From: Balanoglossus misakiensis
Lineage: Eukaryota > Hemichordata
Direction of reading: 5' to 3'
Length of the DNA: 64,000 nt
NCBI GenBank assembly: GCA_040954595.2
Contig: CM082578.2
Span: 2,604,001-2,668,000, forward strand
Below the pieces are notes generated by a model that was not told where the DNA came from, made no database searches, and saw only the letters and a program-made list of their open reading frames with translations. The translations under genes and the position numbers were made by a program. Shown here in pieces: positions 49,873-61,795 of the stretch (its first letter is position 1; every line of letters begins with the position of its first letter).

Positions 49873-52800
49873 CTGAAACACGAGAATGACAAGAATGTTT
49901 ATCCTTCCATCTAACATCACTTATACTCCACATCGTGGCCATAATCTGAGTGACTTCCATTATGATAACACACAGATTTGAAATAATATCAATATTTGCT
50001 ATTGTTCCCCAACATGAATATAATGCTACAGATCTCTCTTCACTTGCTCAAAACCGTACATTGTACTTCCGGTCAGCAGATTCGCAATGGGTGTATTACA
50101 TGGAAATAAACCTATATTATTGCAAATTTGGATACTTCGAATTTATGTGACATACCTCCCAGCCAGTATCCCCAACATCTTCTTCTATCTTAACATATAG
50201 TTCAGGAATCAGTCCCAATTTACCATTTATTTTACCCTGCACACAAATTAAACAAATGCGAATAAATTCTATGAATGTCTGTTCTCTTGTGCAAGTATAC
50301 CCGGCATTCTAGGGGAGTATGAAAATGACTACGTTTGCCACTGACTCGGCACTGTTTGGGTTAAAGCGCCTAGCTCGTCTCACACGCATGTTCCAGCTGT
50401 AGCCGCTGGTTACAGACGTTTAGTGAGCAGTCAATCCCATAAGGCAGTGCTCTGTCCTAACAACAGAGAAGATGGCGGCGACCATAATCTGTGTCGGAGA
50501 TCGTGAACAGACACCAGCTTGGGTGAAAAGGAGGGACAAAACCAGAATCTACTTATACGGTGCGCATGAAATATGGAAGGAAGCGAAGGCAGTCCACTAT
50601 TTGAATGCATCGAACGGAAAATTTGCTTGACATTTGCTGGCTAAATTACGCGCATGTGTGTGAGACGAGCTAGTCGCTTTAAATGAGAATTGAAAGTCTC
50701 CAGAGGGTTTGAACATTTATCAAAAATTACAGAAACTGAAAATCCACCAGAAACAAAAGACTTTTTGTATGGTACGATTTTGCATTTGCATCAGTGCAAT
50801 TTCTGGAACCATATTAAAATTTCATCTTCAAAGTCTCTATTTCATTTTATACTCCATTCTTCAGGAAATAACACAATAAAATGATATTCTTACTTCAATC
50901 CAACTTCTGGTTATTGGTATGACATCACCTTTCTTGAAACTCAATTCTCCGCTAGTCGTTGCAACAAAGTCATACTGGGCCTGTGGTGTTTAAACAACAC
51001 ACAGCAGTGTTGGTACCAAAATGAAACATTTGCATGAAATATCAAAACATTTAAAGGGCGATGGTGTTCATTTTATGCGCATATCAGATGTGTCAAACCA
51101 GAGGTCTCTGGTTACAATATTTGTACATGGTCAATGCCATAAGGCAGTAACAACAGACAAGATGGCGGCGACCATAGTCTGTTTTGGAGAGTGGGAAAAG
51201 ACAGCAAATTTTGCATACAGAACAAATTTAACAGCTTTACCCACGCGTGTGCATTACAGAATAACGTCCTGGTTGACCATACATGCATTTGGGAAAAGGC
51301 CAGTGTGTCCTCTAAGCCCGTAAGACGCGCCACTCAGACTCAATAAACTCACTGGTGACCCAAGAAAATTATCCACACTACATGTACATGCAAAGGCACA
51401 TAGGGCTGACTCAGAGAAAATACACAGATAAGGTACCTGTAGATCAAGTTGACCTTGAATCTGAAAATCCTGCTTTCTTGATTTGCAGTCTTGTCACAGT
51501 CCCCCCATCCCCCTATATACATGGTACACCCTCTCCTGTCTGTCGTAATCCACCCCTCTCTTCCCCTGTATTGTCTCTGACTCCATGTTCCTGTTTATAA
51601 AAAGTCTATCAGTCCAGTATTCAATACAAATTCAAGATGCTTACCAGAGCCCTGGGTCCAGTGATTGCAGCTACAGTGACTGGTTTATTTTCTTTGACAC
51701 TTGTTGTTGGCGGTGGTTCTGGTTTGACACCAAGTCTGCAATATGGACAGAGGGAGAGGTGAAGTCATGCAGGCTCTTATTTCAAATCGGTTTCAATGAC
51801 TCCCAGCATAGTAGTGAGACGACCTCACTTTGAATCACTTTCAACAACACAAACGCAGTCCCCTTTTGCAGATTTTTTTTTTAGGGGAGGGGGGCGATTT
51901 TTTACTAAATGAAACATCTCCAACATATTAGTGACATCATTTTATATAATAAGGGGCACTGGCCCCCATTTTGCTAGTTGGTGCCCACATATCAACATGG
52001 GCATGAATACCCCCACCGCTAGGCCCCGCCCAGATGAAACACTGTAATTTTTCAATTTGAGATAAGTGATGTCAATGCAAATAAAACTGTTCTATTTAAC
52101 AACTGCATTGAGGCGATTTTTAAGACCAACATATTATCCATACCCTATCTGACAAATGTGGGCACTCTTTGGCCAACAACATGAGACTCTGGTTACAAAA
52201 ATTGTACAAAGTCAATGCCATAAGGCATGTGATATGCTAACAACAGACAAGATGCCAGGACCATAATTTGTGTAGGAGATTGGAAAAAGACAGCAAATTG
52301 GGTGTAAAAGTTTCCTTAAACTGAGTACTGTGTGCATGAAATATGGAAGGAAGCAAAGACAGTCCACTATTTGAATGCATCGAACGCAAAATTTGCAGAA
52401 CATTTGGATTGGACGTAAAATAAATGTTTGTACACATGAAATTATACACATGTGTATAACACGATCGCCATTAAGTACAGAAAGTCTAATTTTACATTTA
52501 CACTTCAAATGTAGGACTATTCATGTACACTGATACCGCAAATGAAATCAAGCTGTACTCTAGGAGATTTGCTTTTGCTGTCTTGCTGTTGTTGGTGTGC
52601 CAACCATCTTGCCTTCTCTGATGGTGTCACATGCTGTATTTTACCGTTGGGAGCTTTAATAACTGGTGTGTCGATGTCTCCTGGCGTCTGACAGAGGAAA
52701 TCCATCACTATATCATGCTGGGAAATCCTTGCGTCGAGAGCTACCAGTTTCTGAAGGGAGAAGAAATTGAGAAGTTGAATTGCAATGAACTTTATCCAGT

Positions 52801-53468
52801 GCTGCAATGCTGCTACTGACTTAAAGGGACAAAAGCCTCTCTCTCTTGCTGCCCTTTTTCCATTATTTATGTTTCACACAAGACACCGTTTATGTCATTC
52901 TACACGTGGATATATAGTGAATCAACGTTCGACCACACACAACTTCCATCCCACTTGCAGACACGAGAGTGAAAAACTCACCAAAATGAATAACCGGTGT
53001 TTACCATTTATTCATTTTGGCAAGTTTTCACTCTCATATCCTTCAATCAGTACAACTTTCATTATAGCCCCAATAGCTGTCACTGGTAGCATATTTTGTA
53101 ATGGGCAACTTAATACATGGGTGTGGCACTCATTTATTACTGAACTTGATCATATTTAAATATGCAGCCACAATCAGAGGTTGATTACATGTTGGTGTAT
53201 ACCCATCAGTAAGTCCATTTAAATAGACCACTCTAAGTTTGAAAAAAAAATGCCAAAAATGGCAGCTATTGGGTCTTCAACAATGCTTGAATTCTTTTCA
53301 CGAAAGCAATTTTTACCTGGTAATGTTGGTAATTTCCTTGGTCCTGCATGACCGGCTTCATAGGGGAATCTGTCATCTAATCGTTCTTGTAGAGTGTTAA
53401 AATAACTATATCGTCTCACAATCAGGTATGACTTCCCACTTTCTAGAGTCACTTCAATGAAATATACC
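49811..53468 (-). CDS. NCF4: p40phox-like NADPH oxidase cytosolic subunit (NCF4 homologue), partial
   Basis: p40phox is a cytosolic regulator that brings the phagocyte NADPH oxidase to PI3P-rich membranes. Minus-strand exons give a PX domain (53468-53317: YIFIEVTLESGKSYLIVRRY, where RRY sits at the phosphoinositide-binding site, and LPTLPG), the PX end (52750: ARISQHDIVMDFLCQTPGDI), a proline-containing linker (51735-51645), an SH3 domain over two exons (ALAQYDFVATTSGELSFKKG; GKINGKLGLIPELYVKI) and the start of a PB1 domain (TPTVVIRCHYEGNIR). PX-SH3-PB1 order separates p40phox from p47phox. I found neither the rest of PB1, nor the exon between the two PX parts, nor a sure first exon. Confidence 0.82.
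50156..50236 (-). CDS. NCF4: NCF4-like exon, SH3 second half
   Basis: 27 codons in phase 0, GKINGKLGLIPELYVKIEED, with the conserved GLIPxxYV SH3 end. Donor GGGAG|gtatgt. Confidence 0.85.
50361..50682. mobile_element. TTAA MITE family 3, best-preserved copy
   Basis: TTAAAGCGCCTAGCTCGTCT is inverted as agacgagctagtcgctTTAA. Relatives sharing cataaggca, acaagatg and accatag/aatctg blocks lie near 51049-51330 and 52170-52476. Confidence 0.88.
50894..50980 (-). CDS. NCF4: NCF4-like exon, SH3 first half
   Basis: 29 codons in phase 0, AQYDFVATTSGELSFKKGDV ... SWIE, with the ALYDF- and ELSFKKGD-type SH3 signatures. Confidence 0.88.
51645..51735 (-). CDS. NCF4: NCF4-like exon, PX-SH3 linker
   Basis: Acceptor atattgcag and donor GCTCTG|gtaagc. 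It encodes GVKPEPPPTTSVKENKPVTV then the SH3-proximal TGPRAL. Confidence 0.7.
52559..52750 (-). CDS. NCF4: NCF4-like exon, PX C-terminus
   Basis: Acceptor ctcccttcag, then KLVALDARISQHDIVMDFLC and SEKARWLAHQQQQDSKSKSP. The donor AGA|gtacag is provisional because its phase does not match the next exon. Confidence 0.7.
52821..53050. mobile_element. TTAA MITE family 2, diverged copy
   Basis: ttaaagggacaaaagcctctc and tgccctttttccattattta match 6070-6264. The right end is degenerate. Confidence 0.65.
53317..53468 (-). CDS. NCF4: NCF4-like exon, PX core
   Basis: Acceptor gaacatcag and donor CCAG|gtaaaa. It encodes FIEVTLESGKSYLIVRRYSY ... LQERLDDRFP ... PRKLPTLPG. Confidence 0.87.
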
Positions 53469-54070
53469 TGATGTTCAGAAAGTCATGGTACAACACAAAT
53501 CAATACATCAGAATTGGGAGTAGTACTTAGACAAAAATACTGTGAAACATGTTATTTTCGCGAGCAATAATTTTTTCGCAAAATACGCGAGAGCCAAAAT
53601 AACGTGAACTGTTTTTTTCAGTGATAATGATGCAGTAAATAAAATAAGAGAACGCGAAAATTAATACTCGCAAAACAGTTGCCTCTTTTGATATCGCGAA
53701 AATTTCCTGACGCGAAAATAACATGTTTTGCTTCAAACAGTTTGTAACACAGTTTCAACTTTTCACACTCTAAGGATCAGTCAGTATGTCAGCCGACTTA
53801 CTCAAGATGGTGCAGGCATGTAATTCGCTCCATATAGCACTCGCCTGACGGCTCGTGCTACATGTCTCGAATTGTACCCAAATCTTGTGTATACCCGCCT
53901 GTGGCAGGGGTAATCGTTTAATCATAGGCTCATAGCACTGGTAATCATTTGGAAATGTTGTGGACATTTAATGATTTTCAGAAAACAAATATCTTTTCCA
54001 GGATTTTCAAAAGGCAATAAAATGAAATTCAATACTTTCAATTTCAAAGATACAGCAATAAAGAATACTG

Positions 54071-54590
54071 TGTTACGACACACCCTGTTTAGTCGCTTAG
54101 TCAAGAGAGGATTAGTTTTTCTTTGCATAACAAAGGGCCCTGCCTTTTCAACTAGTTCATTTAAATATTAGTAATAACCAGATGGTCACCCATATAAAAG
54201 GCCTTCTCACAAAAACCACGAGGCACACTTCTCAACACTGACTCGTAGGAGCATGTCACTCCAGCTCCACATCGCCTTGGGAATTAGGAATTTACCTAGC
54301 TGGGCTGGACTCTGTGAGCAACGGGCTTTGTGTGAGCAACTGGCTTCAATGAATGTCGGACTTTGTCAGCAATGGACTTGTGTGCCTTGGTGAGGCTTGA
54401 GTTCGGCCAGGACTTTTGTGGACTCGGTAACTCTTCGACCAAGCAGGGTAAGACACATAGAACATTTTTTTTCTGTGCGACCTTTTGATTTTAGAATGTT
54501 AATTTTTCAATTAAACATTGTGTTGTTGAACTACAAACTCATTGTACTACAAACTCCATTGTGTGCTCCCGGTTTCGTTGCTTAATCGTG
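54071..54590 (+). repeat. Probable solo or orphan Gypsy-type LTR
   Basis: Opens with tgttacgacacaccctgttt, has tataaaag at about 54195 and a late aattaaa, and is followed by tggtggcgacta, which looks like a tRNA primer-binding site. A hairpin gggtca...tgaccc follows at about 54605-54629. No partner LTR or coding region is seen. Confidence 0.45.
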
Positions 54591-54800
54591 ATGGTGGCGA
54601 CTAGGGGTCAATATGAAGCAAATGACCCATCCCTTCTGACTTAGTTCCTTGGCAAACCTCATTTGACCCTTATCGCCCGAGGTGGGCACCCTCGCCGAGG
54701 GGAGACAGCTAACCAAGGCAAAATCTCGAGCGACTGAAATGAGCTTAGCAAAGGGGAATCTTACACAACGTCATACTCAAAACATATGTGACATACTTAC

Positions 54801-54826
54801 GCACTAGCGGCGAGTAAGGCAGTCAT
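54801..54826 (-). CDS. Possible first coding exon of the NCF4-like gene
   Basis: ATG-started MTALLAAS ends at a strong donor AGTGC|gtaagtatgt. The position upstream of the PX exon fits, but no splice partner was found. Confidence 0.2.
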
Positions 54827-55616
54827 TGTATCCAACAGAATCTAGCCAGTTCGCTAAGACCAGAACTGTCTCTCTCATGGTAAAGATTTGACTCCATCGC
54901 TACCAGCCTCTCAGCTCCAGAGGGCGCCGTCAATGACCTTTGACATTTCAAAGACGTAGTGCATGTATTTAAAATATCAGCCCGAACGCAGGTCAGCCAT
55001 TTGACCGTTAATTGCCAGGTTTTATAGTTCTGGTGACGCCCTCAACGTTCTGTCGTACACACAGCCAGAAGTGGCATGCGAAAGTCCCGCGCTTTTTTTA
55101 ATGCCAAATTAACAAGCAGGGACGGCAGTTGAATGACTCAAACTGATAAAAAGGCCAAAATTATATCTAAACTACATATCTGTATGTTTTTTGTTGGAAA
55201 AAAACATGTTTTCTTTGCAAAAATAAGCGAATTACGGAGTGACCCCAGAACAAATAAAATCAAAACACGCCGCACTTCCGGGTTTTTACGAACTGCCGCA
55301 CTTTTATATAAAAATGAATTTTTAAATTTAAACATAATTTTCCGTGAATTCGATATATCTTGTAATAAAATTTAAAAAATCATGATGCAACCCCCAGAGA
55401 TCTTCGCTCAAGCGCTCCTTAAATTCAGCCCGTATTGTGACGCAACGCCTCAGAGTAGCTCATAGCTTTGCATGTACTCGGTCGATTTGTATCGCCGAAC
55501 TGTTGCTCTGCAGAGTCTGTAATCATCAAATTTTCATTGTGTCGAAATTGGCTAGCATGTGGCTGGCATGATCGCTGTATTTCAGCGTATAAATCTTATA
55601 CTGTCTCCCCTTGCTG

Positions 55617-55703
55617 TCTCCCCGTGCTGAACAGTTTGTAGAGAGTGGAAGACCAAATGCTGTCTCCCCGTGCTGAACAGTTTGTAGAGAGTGGAAGGCC
55701 AAA
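55617..55703 (+). repeat. Two 44-bp tandem repeats
   Basis: tgctgtctccccgtgctgaa...gtagagagtggaag occurs twice, preceded by a partial third unit. Confidence 0.8.
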
Positions 55704-55750
55704 GTCACAGGGTGCCTACTAGTTGAGGATTTTACACGTAGTAGGCCTAA

Positions 55751-58700
55751 AGGCCGAGTTACACAGGGCAACTCGGCAGGCAACTCGGTAGGCAACTCGA
55801 CGCGCAACCCGAGTCGCGTCGCTACATCGAACAGTTAATTGAGCGTAAACAGGGGCTGCGCATGTGCAGCCGCCTCAGAAGCCGATCAACAATTCGATCT
55901 TTATCCGATCAATGCATAAATATTTGGTGATTATATTATACTTGTCAATTAGCTGATCAACCTGGTCATCTGACCAAGTATTTTTTCCTGGAAAAAAAAC
56001 AGTTTGCGAATTTCAATTGCACACAATACGTATACTTTCTCCACTATGTATTGCTATTGACATAATATACTAACTAGTTTTGCACTTCAACAGTATCCTC
56101 ATCAATAAAAACACGTTTTTTTTTCTCAGTTAGCAGGTGATTTGCAAGTCTATATCAGTAAAGAAAAAATACTAGTTTGGGTGTTTAGTTTAATTGATGA
56201 ATACGAAATTTTTAATCGTGATACCAAATTGGACAACATTTAAACGTTACTAAATATTTTTTAATAACAAAAGAGTAACTTAAGTTTAATTACAAAAACA
56301 TTGACTTAGTTTATTTAAAATGTACTTGAAACCAGGTACTAGTATATTTTAAATCCGGCGAGTTTAAAGGTACATGAGCTGCAACTGGATAACAAATTCA
56401 AGTTTTAATAATCTCATATAATGCTTTTAATTATGTCTATGATATTTCATGATAATATATCAAGCTCAACACTTATTTATGACAAAATGGCCAAAAATTA
56501 AAGAAGAACGAAAACTCAGTGGTATCGTGGCCCCTACACGACAATTTCAATTTATTATTTTGAAAGTTAAACTTTAATTTTAGATAGACAATATCTTTTC
56601 CCAAAAAGTAAACTTTAATTTTGGTGGCGGCAACTAATTTTGATGGACAAAACTTTTTGATTTTGACAGTAAAACTTTAATTTTACTTATCACAAATTTT
56701 ATTTTAGAGAACCAAATTTATTTTTCGAAAGTAAATTTTATTTTTTCCAAGAATAATATTTTAATAAAGATTTATTTTGTCCAAAATAAACAGTAACAAC
56801 TTGAGATAAACTTATTCATACTACGTGGATTTTTTTTTTCAAAAAGAAATGTTTTGCTTTTTAAAGAAAAAGTTTATTTTGTAAAATTGCAAATTATTTT
56901 TCCCAGGTGAAAATATTTTACGGAGTTAAATTTTAATTTACATTTAAATAACCTTTAAACACTCGAGATAAAATTATCTGTACTCGATGGAATTATTTTA
57001 CTTTTTAAAACAAAATGTTTATATTGCTTAAGAAAAAAAAATATTTTCTAAAGTAACAAATCATTTTTCCCGGGTGAAAATTTTATTTTACAGGGGTAAA
57101 TTTAATATGATTTCTAGTAACACAACTTATGGGGGCGCTCCTTCTAATGCTACTGACAAACTTTTGTTATGAGGGCGCAATTCAGGTTTCGGCGTGCGAA
57201 TTTCTTTTACATGCATGACAAAATATATTTTCAGAAAGCAAAATATTTTTTTCTTCGCGGCGGAAATGAAGCTATCCCACAATTCCCGTACATGAGAACG
57301 TTACAGGAGTACATACATCCAACAAACAGATGAGATGGCTATCTATCCACAGTGCAATGTTTACAGATTGTATCTACTACGGCCGGGGCAGACAAATCCG
57401 GACAATCTCGCCGCCATCGTAGACCTTTAAATGACGCTGTCGATCAAATCGAATACAAGATGTAGGGGAGTCGGTCCGTGGGAGAAATCGGCCAGGTGCG
57501 AACTCGGCTCGTAAAATCATTGAAATTAAAGTTCTTTAAATTATGTTTCGATTAACCGGCTGTCCCTTCCAATTTCGGGGGTTTCACATCGAGGACGGAC
57601 TGAAGCAGCTCCACGCGACCACTTTGGAAAACTTCCCGGTGACCTCATAAGAGGCAGCGCGTCCATCTACGTGATCGTTAAATTCGAGGCACGGTTCCGA
57701 GGGACCATGTCTGAGGTCATGTTTTCTAGAGCGGCTATCTATAACTCAGCGTGGCCAGTCGGCCGCGGTGGGTTCGATAATCAGCTCGAAAGTCGACCAT
57801 CATATGGAAATTGTTTGCCGTCGATGTCCAAGTAAACAATAGCGTGTAAGGTGAACATGTGTGGGTGGGATCGACCATTTTACCCTAAACGGAACAGCCG
57901 GTTAATGGGACTGTTTTGTCTGCGCCCATGGTGTCCTGATTAAACGGCGGCGACTGTACCACGGTCATTCCACAAACTGCCTAGTGACAGGGACAGAGCA
58001 GCACTGTGGTTTACTGTACACGTAAAATGTGAAGCATACACGAAACTAAATTTAAAGGACTTTAATTTAAACGATCCTACGAGCCAAGTTCGCACCTGGC
58101 CGATTTCTCCCACGGACCGACTCCCCTAGATCTTGTATTCGATTTGATCGACAGCGTCATTCAAAGGTCTACGATGGCGGCGAAATTGTCCGGATTTGTC
58201 TGCCCCGGCCGTAGTAGATACAATCCGTAAACATTGCACTGTGGATAGATAGCCATCTCATCTGTTTGTTGGATTTCGCAAGCCGAAACCTGAATAGCGC
58301 CCCCATGAAAAAGTTTGTCAGTAGCAATAGATAGAGCGCCCCCATAAGTTGTGTAACTAGAAATTAGATAAAAATATATTTACATCTGTAAAATAAAATT
58401 TTCACCCGCGAAAAGTAATGTTACTTAAAAAAGTTTTACAAAATTAAATATTTCTTTCCGAAAATAAAAAAATTCTATGTAGTATAGATAATATTTTATC
58501 CAAAGTGTTAGAAGTTTATTTTGGAAAAAAATCTTAAAATTTTACTCTCGGAAAAAATAAAATTGGCTTTCGGAAATTAAACTTTTGTTCTCTAAAATAA
58601 GAGTTGTGTAAAGTAAAATTAAAGTTTTACTGTCAATATTAAAAAGTTTACTCCACTGAAATTGAAATTGTGTGCGTCAAAATTATAGTTGCCTTCACCA

Positions 58701-60063
58701 AAACTTAAGTTTACTTTTGGGAGAAGATATTGTCTATAATTTTGAAAGTTTAACTTTCAAAATAATATTTTAGGCGTGACATGAGGGGGCCACCGACAGT
58801 GGTGTACATTTACTTCCATGAGCTCAAGTGGATGAGATCGTGTTTTATTTATGAAGTTTCATAACTGGAAATGCAACATTTTCATTGTTTCTTGCATTTT
58901 CCCACGGTGGCGGCCATAATCACTTGCGGCAAAGCTTTATTATTTATCTGGTTAAAACTTGCATATGCACTCATATTTAGGGTTTACAATGCTTGTGTAT
59001 AGTTCACTGCCTTCATCTGCATGGACTAATGGTAGTGCAGTTTGAAACAAAAATTATGAAAATTATCCCAAAAGTTACAGCTTACGTGCCTTTAAATCCT
59101 TGTAAAACAGGGGAGAAGATTATGGGGAAATTGAAGAAAGTTGCGAAATTTAACATTAAGATTACTGAATTATAAAACTGCACATCATACAAATGCGTGA
59201 AAAATGCTGAGCCAAAAGTTGTGCCAATCTGTAAAAACGTTATTATAAACAAAATCCATGTTTCGAAATGCAGCGAAAGTAATAACAAGGCAAGTGGGAC
59301 ATTTCATTGTAGAAGAACGAAGTAGGCCTATATTTTGTAAAGAGGAAATATATTGCCTGATAGATTTGCTTGTATGTATGTAAAATAATACAAATAGAAC
59401 TATATTTGTATTTAAAAGTTGATATGACCGGGCGAAATAGACACGTGTTTTGCCCAAAAAGATATATGATGTACACTGACTGTGTAAGAACTCTTGAACT
59501 GTGGGCGACAATCATAAGCTGGCGTTTTCTTATTCTGAAATTTGGTTACGATATATCTGGTTACGGTACCCCAAAAATCGGAAACGCAATCAATGTCGAG
59601 TCAATCATCATAACCATTTTCACGGAACTGAATAGTAGTTTATTTTCATATTATCACTGGCAAGATAAACTAGTTGAAAGTCTCTTTAACAAAACTTGAG
59701 TTTATATGGAAATATTAAACTATAAATACATACAAATATCCGATTTCATAGCAAATACTTATTTCCCAAAATTTTCGGAAGTCTACAGGTCTACAGTATG
59801 TAGTTCCTGGTTCGGAAAATAACAAATAAAAACCATTTTCGCATGTGCAGATGTCAAAAATTTATTCGAGGCAAAGTGGTAACGCGGGCAACCGCTTGCG
59901 CGTCAGGCAGCTCGTCGCCCGAAAATCCGACATGACGGATTTCGAGGCGACGTCGCCAGACGCGTTCCAGCGACGCGACTACATCATACACACGAGCCAA
60001 CTCACCGAGCAACTCGGGTTGCGCGTCGAGTTGCCTGCCGAGTTGCCTCGTGTAACTCGGCCT
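55751..60063. mobile_element. 4.3-kb Harbinger-like element with clustered subterminal motifs
   Basis: Ends AGGCCGAGTTACAC and GTGTAACTCGGCCT are flanked by TAA (55748-55750, 60064-60066). Several copies of gcaactcg-type motifs follow inside each end in inverted arrangement (55768-55815; 60000-60048). The 3-bp TAA duplication supports PIF/Harbinger. No transposase is seen. It encloses the foldback at 56527-58793. Confidence 0.82.
56527..58793. repeat. 2.3-kb foldback (giant inverted repeat)
   Basis: The left arm from gtggcccctacacg to about 57560 is matched inverted by about 57890-58793, including gacaaatccggacaatctcg, gtcggtccgtgggagaaatc and attaaccggctgt. The outer arm parts are built from many degenerate aaagtaaactttaatttt words. 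The inner parts are more GC-rich. The unpaired centre is about 330 bp. Confidence 0.88.
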
Positions 60064-60066
60064 TAA

Positions 60067-61300
60067 GTCGTACAGCTCGTACTGCCTAAATCGTGGACGC
60101 GGTCAATTACAAAAGCTTGCTCTCAATAAACATAACTTCAGTCATTTCTTTTCTTTTGACACTGTTCTCAAGTCTTCAAAATATGAATCACTGTGGCAAT
60201 CAAGATGAACCGCGGACATACGTGCATGTACACAGTGCCCGTAGCTCTGCGTGGCAGCCGGGGCTTTGTGTGTACGTCTGCGGTAATAAAACACGCAGCC
60301 CAGCCAAGCAGAGCTAACAGTGCCCGTAGCACTCGGCCGTAGCATCGGCAATAATGCACTGAAAAGTGACATTGCAAATCGTAGGAGTATATCTGTAGGA
60401 ACAGAGTCATACACAGTTTTACAGTAATTTAATTTTTTTATTATATCCAAGAAAGTGTGGCTCGTTTCACGGTCACTAGACAAAACAAATCGCGCAGTTC
60501 ACTTCACATCGTGTACACTGGCTGCGCCTGCACGAAACGCGGAAGTCGAGCCGTGTCACGGAAAGTGCAAGGTTCACAAGAAAGCGCCGCACTTTTTTAT
60601 AAAACGTCCGAAACACTTCAAATTTCACACAGCCTTAGACTGATAAATAACCTAACTTGCAGTGTGAAGATTATCGTGCAACCTCCAATATTTCTTGAGA
60701 TACGGTTCGGTAAACTTGAAAAACATCACAATACCTCCGTTTTTCATTCACGGTCGATCGTGGGAAAAAACGTCTAAAACCCAATCCCACCATGCTTAAG
60801 GCGCGATAATCTGCCAACATATCCGTACGATTCTAGTTTTATCGATACTGTTGTCATTTCAAGGTAAAGACTCTCCAATCGGACAAAATCGCCCGTGTTT
60901 TCTGAAGGTTAGCGCAACAACATAAATAAGTCCCCATTTTGAAAATAGTCACGTGACTTTTGCCAATAAACGCCCTCATCGTTGGGTGGTTGCGTTCGGG
61001 CTGTTGATAGGGACATTTGCATTATATCCCCCCCCCCCTCAAAAAAGACGTACTATGATCGGATCATATGACTAAGTGTCCAACTGAGCGCTTCTTGGAC
61101 TCTGCCATTCTCTGGTGGGGACGGCCCGTTGGGAGGGTGAGAGTGGCGAGTCACCTGAATGGTCGTAGACATTTATGAAAGAAAAAAACTTTAATTTATT
61201 TTGGAACAAAACACTGGATTTTCTTAACAAAATTACTCTTTTATATTTTGGCCGTGAATGATCCGTTTGTTGTTATGTTTTCTCTTTTTAGTGCAGGTGA
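60067..61300. other. No gene recognised
   Basis: Open stretches at 60142-60483 and 60455-60777 lack domain motifs, and I do not call them genes. A C-homopolymer lies near 61029. Confidence 0.4.
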
Positions 61301-61339
61301 GCGACCGATCTCCATAAAACCTGATCCTAAACCCTACTA

Positions 61340-61795
61340 ACGAATACATGAGAAGTCCGGCGGCCAGTTTGCAAGTCGGCCAGCGCTTACAGTCGGCCAG
61401 TATTAGAAGTCGGCCAGTATGAGAAGTCGGCCTTGGTACTTTGGTACTTTGCGTTTTATAAATGTTTCACTACGAAATGTTTCCTTGATGTACAGGAGCT
61501 GAGATATCTGTACAAATAGCCGATGAATTTTAAAAACTGTTGGAATCACTTCGCATGTATGTTAACAGTCCCTTGCACTTAGCTGCGCTATTGTGCTGTC
61601 AAGATTGTGTGTGTGGGGGGGGGGGGACCGTCCATCTGAACATATTTAGTGCAGTTATATTTTATTAAGCGTTGTTATAAGTAATCTGGGTCATTACTGC
61701 ACTATTCGGGTTCAAGTTCAACAGCTGGCCGACTTCTCATTGGACGGGTAGTGGCCGACTTCTCCTACTAGGCCGACTTCTCAGGACACCCTATT
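61340..61795. mobile_element. Small element with inverted arrays of GAAGTCGGCC motifs
   Basis: Four to five copies of agtcggcc(agt) lie at 61351-61434. Three copies in opposite orientation, ggccgacttctc, lie at 61726-61783, with gagaagtc near both extremes. This suggests a small non-autonomous transposon with subterminal binding sites. Confidence 0.6.

Noticed and set aside
50894-53468. p47phox (NCF1) instead of p40phox
   Set aside because: Only one SH3 is seen and it is followed by a PB1-like start, the p40phox order. p47phox has tandem SH3 domains and no PB1.
60093-60777. Open frames of 74-113 codons as genes
   Set aside because: No recognisable motif or splice signals. They overlap on both strands and read through repeat-like DNA.
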